This document shows, one piece after another, positions 40,684 to 50,740 of a stretch of DNA of 64,000 bases (position 1 is the first letter of the stretch; each line of letters opens with the position of its first letter). This stretch comes from a bacterium (GTDB lineage: Bacteria; Planctomycetota; Planctomycetia; Planctomycetales; Planctomycetaceae), in NCBI GenBank assembly GCA_016125225.1, contig WGME01000003.1, positions 806,001 to 870,000 of the forward strand, read 5' to 3'. A program made the translations under genes and the position numbers. Below the pieces are notes generated by a model. That model saw only the letters and a program-made list of their open reading frames with translations. It made no database searches and was not told where the DNA came from.

Positions 40684-41697
40684 TCAGCGTTGATAGATCG
40701 GGAGAAAACCATTGTCCATCAGCAGGATCGTGGCGTTGATGGCCGTGACATAGACCGGGCCGATATGCCCGTCTTTCCAGGAACCATTCGCGGTTTGCCT
40801 GCGGATGATCTCACGAAAAATATCACGCGAGTAACTTTCCCATTCTTCTTCGGGCTGCCGATACATCACCTGCGAGTAGTAGAAGTGGGTGTAATGCCAG
40901 TGACCGAAGAACTCGGAATTCGCTTTCGCCGAGCGAATGTTCTTGTCGCAGTATTTCAGGAACTTCTGCACGAGATCGTTTTCGTATTCCCCCGAACTGA
41001 ACATGCAGGCCACAGCGGCCGCAGTGATCGGCGCTCGTGATCCGCCGCCCCGGATGCTGTACTGCACCCCGCCATCGGGAGCAGTGCATTTTCGGATGTA
41101 GTCAATTCCACGATCGACGATCTCCTTGGGTACGGGAATCCCCGCGTTGCGACAGGCACGCAGTCCCTGCAACTGGGTCACGCAGGTCGAGCCTTCATCG
41201 AAGTTGTTTCCGTCTTTCGCTGAGACGTAACCCCAACCGCCATCAGGTGTTTGGGCTTCCCCGCAAAAATGGACGGCACGTGTCAGCACGTCTTTCAACT
41301 TTTCACGTCGCCGGGCGTCTTCTTCTTCGCCAAACACCTGCGACAGGAAGAGCATCGAGAAGCCGTGGCCATAGGTGTAATGGTAGTCATTGCGGTACCC
41401 GATGAGACCGTTAGGTTGTGAACACTCCACGAGATAGTCCACAGCCAAAGCGATATTGCGAGCATACTTCCCGCGGGTGGTCGTGCTCCCTTCGCACAGC
41501 ATGGCATTGCCCGACAACGCCGTCATCGCCACGCGGTACTGCCCGCCATTGGCTTCCCAATACCCTTGCCGATGCTGCTCCGCCGCCAGCCAGTCGAGAC
41601 CTTTGACCGCAGTCAGTTTTGCTTTGGGATCTTTCACCGCAGCATCGGCGTTGACGTTTGTAAGAACGATGAGCAATGTCAAAATTCGCAAAGTCAC
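40684..41697 (-). CDS. Prenyltransferase/squalene cyclase-like repeat protein, secreted
   Basis: Repeats GGWGYVSAKDGNNFDEGSTCVTQLQGLRACRNAGI and DRGIDYIRKCTAPDGGVQYS; N-terminal signal-like segment. Confidence 0.78.
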   Translation of the reverse strand: MTLRILTLLIVLTNVNADAAVKDPKAKLTAVKGLDWLAAEQHRQGYWEANGGQYRVAMTALSGNAMLCEGSTTTRGKYARNIALAVDYLVECSQPNGLIGYRNDYHYTYGHGFSMLFLSQVFGEEEDARRREKLKDVLTRAVHFCGEAQTPDGGWGYVSAKDGNNFDEGSTCVTQLQGLRACRNAGIPVPKEIVDRGIDYIRKCTAPDGGVQYSIRGGGSRAPITAAAVACMFSSGEYENDLVQKFLKYCDKNIRSAKANSEFFGHWHYTHFYYSQVMYRQPEEEWESYSRDIFREIIRRQTANGSWKDGHIGPVYVTAINATILLMDNGFLPIYQR

Positions 41698-41733
41698 ACT
41701 TGCCTCGCGATCAAAAAGGAAGCTGGACAGTTG

Positions 41734-41979
41734 TTATTCTCCAGGCTTCGGGGGTGGCGGCGGCGGTGTAGGGCGAATAATTGCTTGAGACTGACTCGGC
41801 CCAGAGCCGTTTGGCACTGCAGGTTGAGCTTGATTAAAGCCACCTTTGGCTGTTTGCTCTGTACTGAGTGGCCCAATTGAAACTTTCGGTCGAATCAAAC
41901 CTGGCGGAGTTGCTGGTTCGCGTGCTCCCATTTCTCGCTCCTTGAGCATGAGGCGGTAAAACGCCTTTAAATTGTACAC
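41734..41979 (-). CDS. Small Pro-rich ORFan
   Basis: 81-aa ORF ending IIRPTPPPPPPKPGE; immediately downstream of 41997..42722; start ambiguous (41979, 41946 or 41931). Confidence 0.45.
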   Translation of the reverse strand: MYNLKAFYRLMLKEREMGAREPATPPGLIRPKVSIGPLSTEQTAKGGFNQAQPAVPNGSGPSQSQAIIRPTPPPPPPKPGE

Positions 41980-41996
41980 CGTTATGCTGTAAACGG

Positions 41997-42722
41997 CTAT
42001 GTGGCTTTCTTTTCCGGAACGATGTTTTTCATTTCAAATCCTGGTGGAACCATGATTTGCAACCATTGAACTTGGTCTGCCTTGATCAACATTCGAAGGA
42101 CATGAGGGCAGTCGACTAAGGTGCCATCGTCTTTCTGCCATGAGGGGAAGTTGAGCACAAAATGCCCTGATGACTGAGAGTTTGGCCATTCTTCGACAAG
42201 AGCATAAAGACGTAGACCGACCTCAGCTGACTGCTTCTTGTTTTCATCGCTTCTAAGCTGCATTAACGCCCAATGTGGTTGCGGAGACCGCTGAAATGCG
42301 CCATACCACTCTGAAGGATAATTGGTTTGTCGAGTGATCGTTACCTGCGAGAGCAAGCCAGCTAATCGTGGAAACCTCCGAACAATGATCCATTTTTCTG
42401 GATCTCTCAGCCATCGATGCGGAAGGTCGTTATTCGTAAATGCTGCTCCGGCAATTCCAAGAATTACCCCCAGTACCAGCGACCATCCCAACTGCACTTC
42501 TGATGTCCAAGTTCCGATTGCGCGTATTGTCCCCAAATTGATTAGTAAGAACTCAACGCTTGGTATCAGAACGCGGACCAGAGTCGTAAAAATCAATGCT
42601 TCTATGACTCTTTCAAAGGCGTCGAGCTTCGGGTGTGCCGTGAGGGAGTAATACAGCCAAGCTGCAATCAAGCCCGGCACCAAATGATCTAACAGAGGCA
42701 ACAGGTCCTTTACGATATTCAT
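41997..42722 (-). CDS. Membrane protein, possibly DUF6338-like
   Basis: MNIVKDLLPLLDHLVPGLIAAWLYYSLTAHPKLDAFERVIEALIFTTLV; family assignment from memory, unverified. Confidence 0.6.
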   Translation of the reverse strand: MNIVKDLLPLLDHLVPGLIAAWLYYSLTAHPKLDAFERVIEALIFTTLVRVLIPSVEFLLINLGTIRAIGTWTSEVQLGWSLVLGVILGIAGAAFTNNDLPHRWLRDPEKWIIVRRFPRLAGLLSQVTITRQTNYPSEWYGAFQRSPQPHWALMQLRSDENKKQSAEVGLRLYALVEEWPNSQSSGHFVLNFPSWQKDDGTLVDCPHVLRMLIKADQVQWLQIMVPPGFEMKNIVPEKKAT

Positions 42723-42790
42723 GCGATGGCCTTTGTGCTTCGCCCCAAAAAGTGGACGCACGAACACATTGGCGTGTTTCTATCCTCAGA

Positions 42791-43138
42791 TCAACCTTCC
42801 GGTTGCACATAGGCCCAGGCTTGAACAGGTCCTTCAGCCGTCTGGACCGTGACCAGCTTGCGTTGGTATTCGTGCCCCACGAGTTGACCGGGTGGGATTT
42901 CTTCGAGTTCATCGCACCCCGCGAGCGTGCTGTCGTAGGTTTCCGGGATGAGATGATAGAGTTCACCATCGACTTCACCACGGGGATCGCAGGCGATCAT
43001 CAGCGGATGCAGGCGGCGATATCCGGGCAGAATCGCCGGGGTCATGCGGGCATAATGTCCGGCGAGATAGTGGTGATTGACGTGCCCCTGCCGTAGCGTG
43101 CCAAAGACGAACAGCGGCAAACGATTCTCCATGGACAT
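42791..43138 (-). CDS. Gamma-glutamylcyclotransferase-like (AIG2/GGCT fold) protein
   Basis: RLPLFVFGTLRQGHVNHHYL...YHLIPETYDSTLAGCDELEE. Confidence 0.85.
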   Translation of the reverse strand: MSMENRLPLFVFGTLRQGHVNHHYLAGHYARMTPAILPGYRRLHPLMIACDPRGEVDGELYHLIPETYDSTLAGCDELEEIPPGQLVGHEYQRKLVTVQTAEGPVQAWAYVQPEG

Positions 43139-43184
43139 CGATCCATCTCATCCAGCGCTCGGCGTATGCCTCGCGGCTAAGGTG

Positions 43185-43673
43185 TCATTTTTTACCCAGG
43201 GCCCGTTGCTGTGCGAAAAAGTCTTGCAGAATCGCCTTGCATTCGTGCAGCATCACCCCGCCAATCACCACAGAGCGATGATTCAATCGCGGATCTTCGG
43301 TGATCTGAAACAGCGAGTGACAGGCCCCGGCCTTTGCATCTGTCGTGCCATAGACCACGCGCGGCAACCGGGCCTGCACAATGGCCCCGGCACACATCGG
43401 GCAGGGTTCGAGCGTGCAGTACAGCGTGCAGTCAATCAGCCGCCACGATCCCAGCGATTCGGCCGCCTGCGTGATGGCGATCATCTCGGCATGAGCCGTC
43501 GGGTCTTTGAGTTGCTCCCGCTGATTGTAGCCGGTGCCAATGACACGCTCTTCATGCACAATCACGGCCCCCACGGGGACTTCGCCTTCCTCATAGGCTT
43601 GTCGGGCCAGATCGAGCGCCAGGCTCATCCAACGGTCGTGCAGTTGCAGGGAAAAATCGAGATCGTCGGTCAT
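43185..43673 (-). CDS. tadA: tRNA-specific adenosine deaminase TadA
   Basis: [47 protein letters not shown]. Confidence 0.93.
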   Translation of the reverse strand: MTDDLDFSLQLHDRWMSLALDLARQAYEEGEVPVGAVIVHEERVIGTGYNQREQLKDPTAHAEMIAITQAAESLGSWRLIDCTLYCTLEPCPMCAGAIVQARLPRVVYGTTDAKAGACHSLFQITEDPRLNHRSVVIGGVMLHECKAILQDFFAQQRALGKK

Positions 43674-43693
43674 TCACGTTCATTTCATGCAAA

Positions 43694-43770
43694 TTCACCA
43701 GCCCGCAGCGCTAGCAAGGGCCGACTCGGCGTTGTCCGTATGCCCCTTGCTAGCGCTGCTGGCAGGTGAA
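43694..43770. repeat. Long imperfect inverted repeat (27-nt arms, 25/27 paired) between divergent tadA and pfkB-family genes
   Basis: 43694-43720 TTCACCAGCCCGCAGCGCTAGCAAGGG vs 43744-43770 CCCTTGCTAGCGCTGCTGGCAGGTGAA. Confidence 0.85.
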
Positions 43771-43860
43771 GTTTGTTGACTCACTCGCCCTTGGATCATC
43801 CATCAAATATATTCCACAGTCCACGAAATCGCACGGTCGACCCCACCCCAGGATGTTCGC

Positions 43861-44865
43861 ATGCCCGTATCGGCGGAAGTTCCCGGACCTGTTGTCTGCT
43901 TCGGTGAAGCACTGATGCGGCTCGATACGCCCGGCTTTGAACGCTTTGTCCAAGCCAATAGCTTTCAGGCTTCGTTTACCGGAGGGGAAGCCAACGTCGC
44001 GGTGTCGGCCGCACTCTGGGAGCTTTCCAGTCGCATGGTCTCCAAAGTTCCGGCCCATGACCTCGGTGATGCTTGTATCAACTATTATCGCCAGTATGGA
44101 GTCGACACCCGTTACATGGCCCGGGGCGGCGACCGGCTGGGCATCTTTTTCGTCGAGAACGGCAAGTCGCAACGAGGACCCCGCGTCATTTACGATCGCG
44201 TTGCCAGCAGTTTCCGCAGTTTGACGGCGGACGATTTTGACTGGAACCAGATTCTTGAGGGTGCCAGTTGGTTCCATTTCTCCGGAACGGCTCCCGCTGT
44301 TGGACAGGCCGTGCAGACCCAACTTCTCGCGGCGCTGAAAACCTGCCGAGACCGCGGGGTCGTGGTCAGCTTTGATGTCGGCTATCGCAGCGCGCTCTGG
44401 ACCGTTGAAGAAGCCAGGCGTGGGTATGCGCCGCTGATGGAGTATGTTGATGTTCTCATTGGCAGCGAGCAGGATGCTACCACGTTCTTTGGCATTACCT
44501 CAACCGGCGAGCAGAACCAGCGGGACTTCGCCCGGGAGTTCGGATTGCAAGTCGTCGCCTACTCCGATCGTGAAGTGTCACAAACGGGCCTGCATCGCTA
44601 CTCGGCGAAGGTATTGATCGGTGAGGAACTGGTGCAGACGCCGGTCTATGAAATTGATGTCGTCGACCGGATTGGTACCGGCGACGCTTTCACGGCTGGC
44701 ATCATTCGCGGGCAACTGCTGAAACATTCGCCACAGGAAACGACAGCCTTTGCGATGGCCGCCGCGGTGCTGAAACACAGTATTCCCGGCGATTTCGCGT
44801 TGTTATCGGTCGCGGAGATCGAGCATTTCGCTCAAGGCGGATCACTGGCTAAGGTCCGTCGATAA
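43861..44865 (+). CDS. PfkB family carbohydrate kinase, 2-dehydro-3-deoxygluconokinase-like
   Basis: VCFGEALMRLDTPGFERFVQANSFQASFTGGEANVAVS; DRIGTGDAFTAGIIRG. Confidence 0.87.
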   Translation: MPVSAEVPGPVVCFGEALMRLDTPGFERFVQANSFQASFTGGEANVAVSAALWELSSRMVSKVPAHDLGDACINYYRQYGVDTRYMARGGDRLGIFFVENGKSQRGPRVIYDRVASSFRSLTADDFDWNQILEGASWFHFSGTAPAVGQAVQTQLLAALKTCRDRGVVVSFDVGYRSALWTVEEARRGYAPLMEYVDVLIGSEQDATTFFGITSTGEQNQRDFAREFGLQVVAYSDREVSQTGLHRYSAKVLIGEELVQTPVYEIDVVDRIGTGDAFTAGIIRGQLLKHSPQETTAFAMAAAVLKHSIPGDFALLSVAEIEHFAQGGSLAKVRR

Positions 44866-44869
44866 CACG

Positions 44870-45670
44870 TCAAGCCGCAAGTTTGGCGGGTTCCGAGCAC
44901 GGCAGTGCCATATCGGGCTTTGATACTCGCGCCGGATCAATGCGCGGTTTGAGCATGAGCCGAGCCAGTCCCACGCAGGTGAAATAAACGACCGCTGCCG
45001 ACCAGAGGACATCGCTGGTAAAGTGTCCTCCCTGAATGATGCGGGTGATGCTCATGCAGGTGCCGAATAACAACCCGCCAATCAGCATGGTCCAGGCGAG
45101 CCGCCGTCGCTGCCAGGTCATCAAAAAGGCCGGGCTGATCATGTAGAACGCCACGGCGGCATGTCCGGACGGAAACGATGAATTGTTCGAAGCCAGCGTG
45201 CCGGGTGAACCGAGCGGTGCAAAGGTTTCACAGCCGCCAAACTGCAGAACCTGATGCGGGCGTGGACGTCCCCAATGAGGCTTGAACGTCGTATTCACAA
45301 TCAAGCCCGGTCCAACGAAGAACACGGCCAACAGGAACAGGCCGCGTCGCACGTAGTCGTTCCGATGACGTTGCAGTCCGCCAATCAGAATCATTAAGCT
45401 GGCGCCAATGGTGACTGCGAAGGGTGGATAGACACCCCGCCGATAGAAGAACGTGCACCAAGTGGAGTAAAACCACGGCCAGGTGTTCGTCGTCGGATCA
45501 TAAAAGAGCGACGAAATCCACAGATCGAGTGGTGTCCACCGCAAGATCGCTGAGATCGCGAAGAGCACCAGCAGGGGTTTCCAGAGTGGCCACCCTGCTA
45601 GAAACGGGGCGGGCACCGCGGCTGTGCGTGCGTGCGCACCGGCCTGATTAACACGAAGAAATTTGTCCAT
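44870..45670 (-). CDS. PAP2-family membrane phosphatase
   Basis: FKPHWGRPRP, NSSFPSGHAAVAF, TRIIQGGHFTSDVLW. Confidence 0.9.
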   Translation of the reverse strand: MDKFLRVNQAGAHARTAAVPAPFLAGWPLWKPLLVLFAISAILRWTPLDLWISSLFYDPTTNTWPWFYSTWCTFFYRRGVYPPFAVTIGASLMILIGGLQRHRNDYVRRGLFLLAVFFVGPGLIVNTTFKPHWGRPRPHQVLQFGGCETFAPLGSPGTLASNNSSFPSGHAAVAFYMISPAFLMTWQRRRLAWTMLIGGLLFGTCMSITRIIQGGHFTSDVLWSAAVVYFTCVGLARLMLKPRIDPARVSKPDMALPCSEPAKLAA

Positions 45671-45865
45671 CGGAGAGATTGCTTCCGTGACCCAGGTGGG
45701 CGTACCGCAGTCCTCTACGAAATATGCCATGCTCGAATTCACAAGTCTAAGTGTGGAAAATGCTTCTAGATAACTCCTTACGAGTGATGATCGTGGTGTA
45801 ATGCCTTCATGATGCATGACCTACGGTAGATCCCCTCACTGACCCGCTGTCTTACATAAAATTCA

Positions 45866-47458
45866 TCATTTGATCGCCGTGGTCGCAATTTTCGCCGGTC
45901 TGGCTGCGGTCTGTAGATTTTGATGAGGGTTCGGCCAGTCGCGATAGTGGATTCCCCGCCAGAGTTGCAGAGATTCATACCGCTCGCCTCCAAGATGGAC
46001 CGTCGTTTCGGCGATCAGCGTGACATCGTCGAAGGCGTTCTCCAGGGCTGGTGGCACTGGTTGGCCTTTGTGCGTCACCACGATCGCCTCGGCTCCGTGA
46101 TGATCGCCCTGCGGGCCGCCCCAGACTTCGTGTTGCGACTCGACAATGCCCGTAGGATTCCAACGGTAAACCCGAGGATGTTCGGGGAGATAAAAGGCCA
46201 GAGCGCTGACCGGGCCGCGACCGGTGACGGCGATGTAGAGTCGCTCGGAGGTCTGCGGCAGATCGGCGACTTCGGCACTCACTCGCTGGCCCATTTCTCG
46301 CCAGCCGCGTAGCCGGGCGGTCGCATCGATGGGGCTTCCAGCCAGAGAAGACCCAGGCACCGTAAAGGGGACAATCCATAGTCCTAGCATCAAGACCAAG
46401 CCGATCGCCGTCGATGTCATCAGCCAACGAAACGGGTCGCCTCGCAGGCCCAAACGTGGGATCGCCTCGCATCCCCAGGCAGCCAGCAGCACAAACGAGG
46501 TCAACCAGAACGGTGCCGGCCAGTTGGGTTGCACTCGCTGCTGCAGGCTCAGCATCGTTACTCCCAACATGGGAACAAATCCGAGGCACAGCAGAAATCG
46601 CACGCGCTGGTCCAACCGATGCAGCGACTTCATGGCCCCCCCCGCGATCATCAGCATCAGACCGCAAGCGATCGGAGAGACCACGCCGAATTGCCCGGCC
46701 CAGAACTCCAGCATCCAGACGACATGCTTCGTCAGGGGCACCGTTTTGTTCTGGAAATGTTCCGTTGTGTGCTGCACCGTGATCCAATCGTGCTGGGCAT
46801 TCCAGAGCACCACGGGCGTCAGAAAGACGAGGCTGCCACACCACCAGACCCAGATTTTCGGAGAGAGCAGTTTGCGTCGGTGTTCGGCTTGCAGCAGGAG
46901 CCACAAACCCGTGAGCGGAAAGAGGGCCAGCATGGTTTGTTTGCAGAGCAGTCCCAAACCCGTGGCGACGACGGCCAAGCCCACCTGTTTCCAGCCAGGT
47001 TCGGGACGTGACAGCAACTCCCACGCGGTCCATACGCCGAACGCCCAGGCGCACAGAAACGGGGCGTCGATCGTCATCAGCATGTTCATCGCGGTGATGC
47101 CCGGCGTCAGATTGATCGCGAGCACACTCCAGAATCCTACACGGGCCGAAAACTGACTGCGGGCCAACCCAAAAACCGCGACCGATCCCAAGGTTCCCAG
47201 CAAGGCGGCGGGTAAGCGAACCACGAACTCGGCCGGTCCACCGAGAGACGTCGCCGCCGCGATAATCCAGGCGATCATGGGGGGTTTGCTGTAATAGCCC
47301 CAGTCGAGCTGGCGTGACCAGTCCCAGTAGTAGGCTTCATCCGGGCAAAGATCGAGCGGCAGGAACGCGAGATACCCCATCCGGCAAACGAGCAACCCGG
47401 CTACCAGCCACATGGTGCGCCGGGTCCACAAGCTGCGATTCGCGGGGGTTTCATCCAT
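45866..47458 (-). CDS. ArnT/PMT-like membrane glycosyltransferase
   Basis: FLPLDLCPDEAYYWDWSRQLDWGYYSKPPMIAWIIAAATSLGG; multiple TM segments. Confidence 0.85.
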   Translation of the reverse strand: MDETPANRSLWTRRTMWLVAGLLVCRMGYLAFLPLDLCPDEAYYWDWSRQLDWGYYSKPPMIAWIIAAATSLGGPAEFVVRLPAALLGTLGSVAVFGLARSQFSARVGFWSVLAINLTPGITAMNMLMTIDAPFLCAWAFGVWTAWELLSRPEPGWKQVGLAVVATGLGLLCKQTMLALFPLTGLWLLLQAEHRRKLLSPKIWVWWCGSLVFLTPVVLWNAQHDWITVQHTTEHFQNKTVPLTKHVVWMLEFWAGQFGVVSPIACGLMLMIAGGAMKSLHRLDQRVRFLLCLGFVPMLGVTMLSLQQRVQPNWPAPFWLTSFVLLAAWGCEAIPRLGLRGDPFRWLMTSTAIGLVLMLGLWIVPFTVPGSSLAGSPIDATARLRGWREMGQRVSAEVADLPQTSERLYIAVTGRGPVSALAFYLPEHPRVYRWNPTGIVESQHEVWGGPQGDHHGAEAIVVTHKGQPVPPALENAFDDVTLIAETTVHLGGERYESLQLWRGIHYRDWPNPHQNLQTAARPAKIATTAIK

Positions 47459-47499
47459 AACGTCAGGCTTGGCGGTAAGGTGGGGCGGCTGGATTGCGT

Positions 47500-48621
47500 T
47501 CACGTCCGTATCCAGCCTGAGATCCAGGCAGCCAGGCTGCCACTGAAGATCACGGGCATCCAGGCGGCCAGATCGGGGGGGACAATCCGGGCCTGGCCCA
47601 GATAAAAACAGGCTTGAATCACCACAAAATTGACCGCAAGGATACCGGTGCAAACGGCGGAATCGACCACCAGCCCCGGGCTTTCTCGACGAACAATTAA
47701 CGGAATCACCAGCAGTACCGCGATCACATTCAAGAACGGCTGCACAGACCTGGTGTGCAGATGGGCCACGAGCCGATGAACCGACATCGCCCCGAACGCC
47801 GGGGAATGGATGCGACGCAGGAGCTCCTGCGAACTCAGCAGGGTGTAACTTGAACCACGCTTGTAGAGTTGGTCGCAAGTGACCGCCGTCGCGACGAAAA
47901 TGGCATCACCCTGCGACAAGGGGCGGATGATTTTAGCCCCCTGATCTGTCAGATGCAGGTCGCGAAACGGCGGCGTCACGCCTTGCAGCACCCAGCCGCT
48001 TGGCTGCCCTTTCCGAGCCGAGCGGTGAATCGCCTTCTCGGCTCGCAGGATGGTCATTTCGCTGGCAATGGTTGGAGCCGGCAGCACGAATTCCGCCTGT
48101 TCGATGGTTCGCATCGCTGGTAACAACCGCCGACCATCAATCGAAATCCGTGAGGCATGATCGTAGACCGGTTCGACATCGACGTGGTTAGAATCGAGGC
48201 TGCCACGGGGGGCATGAGCCGCAAAGGCAATCCGCGGGATCACCAGTTCCTGATTCAGCACCAGGGCTCCACTGACGATCGCCCCCGCGACAACCAGCGG
48301 CGACAACACGCGAAACATGGGGACCCCCGCCGCCAGTAACGGATGGAGTTCGCCACTCCGCTGGAACAGAATCAGTACGGTGATCACGGCGATCAGAGTC
48401 AGTGACGGGCCGGCGCGATCCAGAAAGAAGATCGACTGGTAGCCATAGTACTGCAGCACATTTCGGCACAATCCCAGAGTGCCACCATCGCCATTTTTCA
48501 GCAGGAAATCGTCGAGGTTTTCCAGCAGGTCGATCACCACCACCAGTCCAAACATGGTGATGAAACACACCCCAAAGACGTGGAAGAAATTCCGCAGCAA
48601 GTAGCGATCGTATGTGAGCAC
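47500..48621 (-). CDS. LptF/LptG family permease
   Basis: MLTYDRYLLRNFFHVFGVCFITMFGLVVVIDLLENLDDFL, RSGELHPLLAAGVPMFRVLSPLV. Confidence 0.87.
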   Translation of the reverse strand: MLTYDRYLLRNFFHVFGVCFITMFGLVVVIDLLENLDDFLLKNGDGGTLGLCRNVLQYYGYQSIFFLDRAGPSLTLIAVITVLILFQRSGELHPLLAAGVPMFRVLSPLVVAGAIVSGALVLNQELVIPRIAFAAHAPRGSLDSNHVDVEPVYDHASRISIDGRRLLPAMRTIEQAEFVLPAPTIASEMTILRAEKAIHRSARKGQPSGWVLQGVTPPFRDLHLTDQGAKIIRPLSQGDAIFVATAVTCDQLYKRGSSYTLLSSQELLRRIHSPAFGAMSVHRLVAHLHTRSVQPFLNVIAVLLVIPLIVRRESPGLVVDSAVCTGILAVNFVVIQACFYLGQARIVPPDLAAWMPVIFSGSLAAWISGWIRT

Positions 48622-48796
48622 GGCCCCCCCGCCCCGTTCAAAATTGACCGCGAATTACAGTAATTGGCTCAGAAATCGTCAAGATCGGATCAGCGGGGCT
48701 ACGAATCGGCAAAATTGGCCTCTTCACGGCGGCCGTTTTGCCTTACACTTTTCGCTCGCATGGATGGATGATCAGATCGCACAGGGAGTGCTGAAG

Positions 48797-50740
48797 ATGT
48801 CTCGCGCGGGTTGGATGCTTTCAATTGTCGGCTTGTGTGTCGGGGCGTTTCCTCAGAACGGAATGGCCCAGGTCGCTCCCGAAACTCTGCTGCGTTACAC
48901 ACCCAAACAGAGCGATGTCGACTACGAAATCCCCAAGCCAGCCGAAGTCGCTCAGTGCAAGGTCGAAGTCGAACGCAAAGGCAAGACTTCGGGTTATGTG
49001 CTGCTAGGCCCCGCTGGTCAGGTGCTCCGTCGCTTCACGGATGCCGATGGCAACGGCGATGTCGATCAATGGAGCTATTTTCAGCACGGCATCGAAGTCT
49101 ATCGCGAATTCGACTCCAACCAGAACAAGAAGGCTGACCAGTACCGTTGGTTGAACCTCGGCGGTTCCCGCTGGGGCATCGATGCCAACGAAGACGGGCA
49201 GATTGAAGCCTGGAAAACCCTGTCCGCTGCGGAAGCCTCGCGGGTGGCGATTCAGGCCATGGTCACTGGCGATACCGCCCTGCTGCAATCGCTGATGATT
49301 ACCGAAGCAGAACTCCGTGCCCTCGGTGTGAATGCCGGACTGGCCGCGAAATTGGTGGCCTCTGCGACGGCCGCTCCCGGCGAAGTTCGTTCGATTGTCA
49401 GTCAAAGCAAAGTTCTCTCACCAAAGTCGAAATGGATGCGGTTCGATGCTCAGATGCCCGGCATCATCCCCGCCGACGAAGGCAAGGCGAATGGAGATCT
49501 TCTCGTCTATGAAAATGCCATGGTCGTCGTGGAACCGGGCCCGGCATTGATTCAGATTGGCGAGATGATTCGTGTTGGTGATGTGTGGAAGTTGACCAAG
49601 GCCCCGACGCCGATTGAAGGGGAATCGGTCTCAATCACCGCGGGCGGATTGTTAATGCAGCCTCTCATGGCCTCAGCGGCGAACGACCTTGTGACCGCTC
49701 CGTCTCCCGAAATTCAGAAGCTGATCGAGGAATTGCAGAAGCTCGACCAGAATCAGCCGCAGTTGGGTGTGGCCCCGGCCGCCCAGCTTGCCGTGTTCAA
49801 TCAGAAGCGGGCTGACCTGCTGATGAAGCTGGTCTCACTCGCGGGTTCGGAAGACGAAAAGAATCAATTTTTGAAGCAATGTGTCGATGGTCTCGCGGCT
49901 GCCATTCAAACCGATGCCTATCCGGAAGGTTTGGCGAGACTCAAGCAGATCGAAGCGACACTGGCAGCGGGGGGTAAGCGGAATCCAGTCCTGCCGTTTA
50001 CGATTTACCGCCGGGTCATGTCGGATTACAGCGTGGCCATGAAATCCGCCACCGAGGCCGATCAACGCTCCAAGGTGCAGGAAAGCTGGCTGAAATCGCT
50101 GGAGGAATTCGTCGCCGATTATCCACAGGCGGAAGACGTCGGTGAGGCGTTGCTGCAGATTGCCGTCGCGGCGGAATTCAGTGGCAAGCTCGATGATGCC
50201 AAAAGCTGGTACACAAAGTTGGCACAGGGTCAACCGGGGACCATCCAGGCCGACAAAGGCCGTGGTGCCATTCGCCGCCTGGAAATGAAAGGCCAGCCCT
50301 TTTCACTCGCGGGATCCAGTCTCACGGGGGGCCAGATCAATACCGCAGCCTATCGGGGCAAAACGTTGCTGGTCTTTTACTGGGCCACCTGGTGTCAGCC
50401 GTGTCAGCAAGATCTTCCCGCGCTCCGAGCCTTGTATCAGCAATATCAGAGCCGGGGCTTTGAAGTCGTCGGCGTCTGTCTCGATGTGCCCATTGGCACA
50501 CAGGAACAGCAGGTGGCCCAGCTCAAGCAGTATCTGAACGCGAACAAAGTCCCCTGGCCGCAGATGTATGAGCCGGGAGGATTGGACAGTTCCCCGGCGG
50601 TTTCCTATGGCATCATCTCGCTGCCCACCATGTTTCTCATCGACGACAAAGGGGCGGTGGTCAGCCGCAACTCGTCCGTGGAAGAGTTGAAATCGGTGCT
50701 ACCCCAACTACTGTCACCGAAGTCAGCCGGACGCAACTAA
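48797..50740 (+). CDS. Secreted TlpA-like thioredoxin fusion with acidic DxDxNxD repeats
   Basis: LLVFYWATWCQPCQQDLPALRALYQQY; DADGNGDVDQW, DSNQNKKADQY, DANEDGQIEAW. Confidence 0.87.
   Translation: MSRAGWMLSIVGLCVGAFPQNGMAQVAPETLLRYTPKQSDVDYEIPKPAEVAQCKVEVERKGKTSGYVLLGPAGQVLRRFTDADGNGDVDQWSYFQHGIEVYREFDSNQNKKADQYRWLNLGGSRWGIDANEDGQIEAWKTLSAAEASRVAIQAMVTGDTALLQSLMITEAELRALGVNAGLAAKLVASATAAPGEVRSIVSQSKVLSPKSKWMRFDAQMPGIIPADEGKANGDLLVYENAMVVVEPGPALIQIGEMIRVGDVWKLTKAPTPIEGESVSITAGGLLMQPLMASAANDLVTAPSPEIQKLIEELQKLDQNQPQLGVAPAAQLAVFNQKRADLLMKLVSLAGSEDEKNQFLKQCVDGLAAAIQTDAYPEGLARLKQIEATLAAGGKRNPVLPFTIYRRVMSDYSVAMKSATEADQRSKVQESWLKSLEEFVADYPQAEDVGEALLQIAVAAEFSGKLDDAKSWYTKLAQGQPGTIQADKGRGAIRRLEMKGQPFSLAGSSLTGGQINTAAYRGKTLLVFYWATWCQPCQQDLPALRALYQQYQSRGFEVVGVCLDVPIGTQEQQVAQLKQYLNANKVPWPQMYEPGGLDSSPAVSYGIISLPTMFLIDDKGAVVSRNSSVEELKSVLPQLLSPKSAGRN

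Noticed and set aside
45975-47054. 359-aa alternative-frame ORF inside the ArnT-like gene
   Set aside because: Same strand, different frame, Arg/Ala-rich nonsense composition; the other frame has clear glycosyltransferase motifs.
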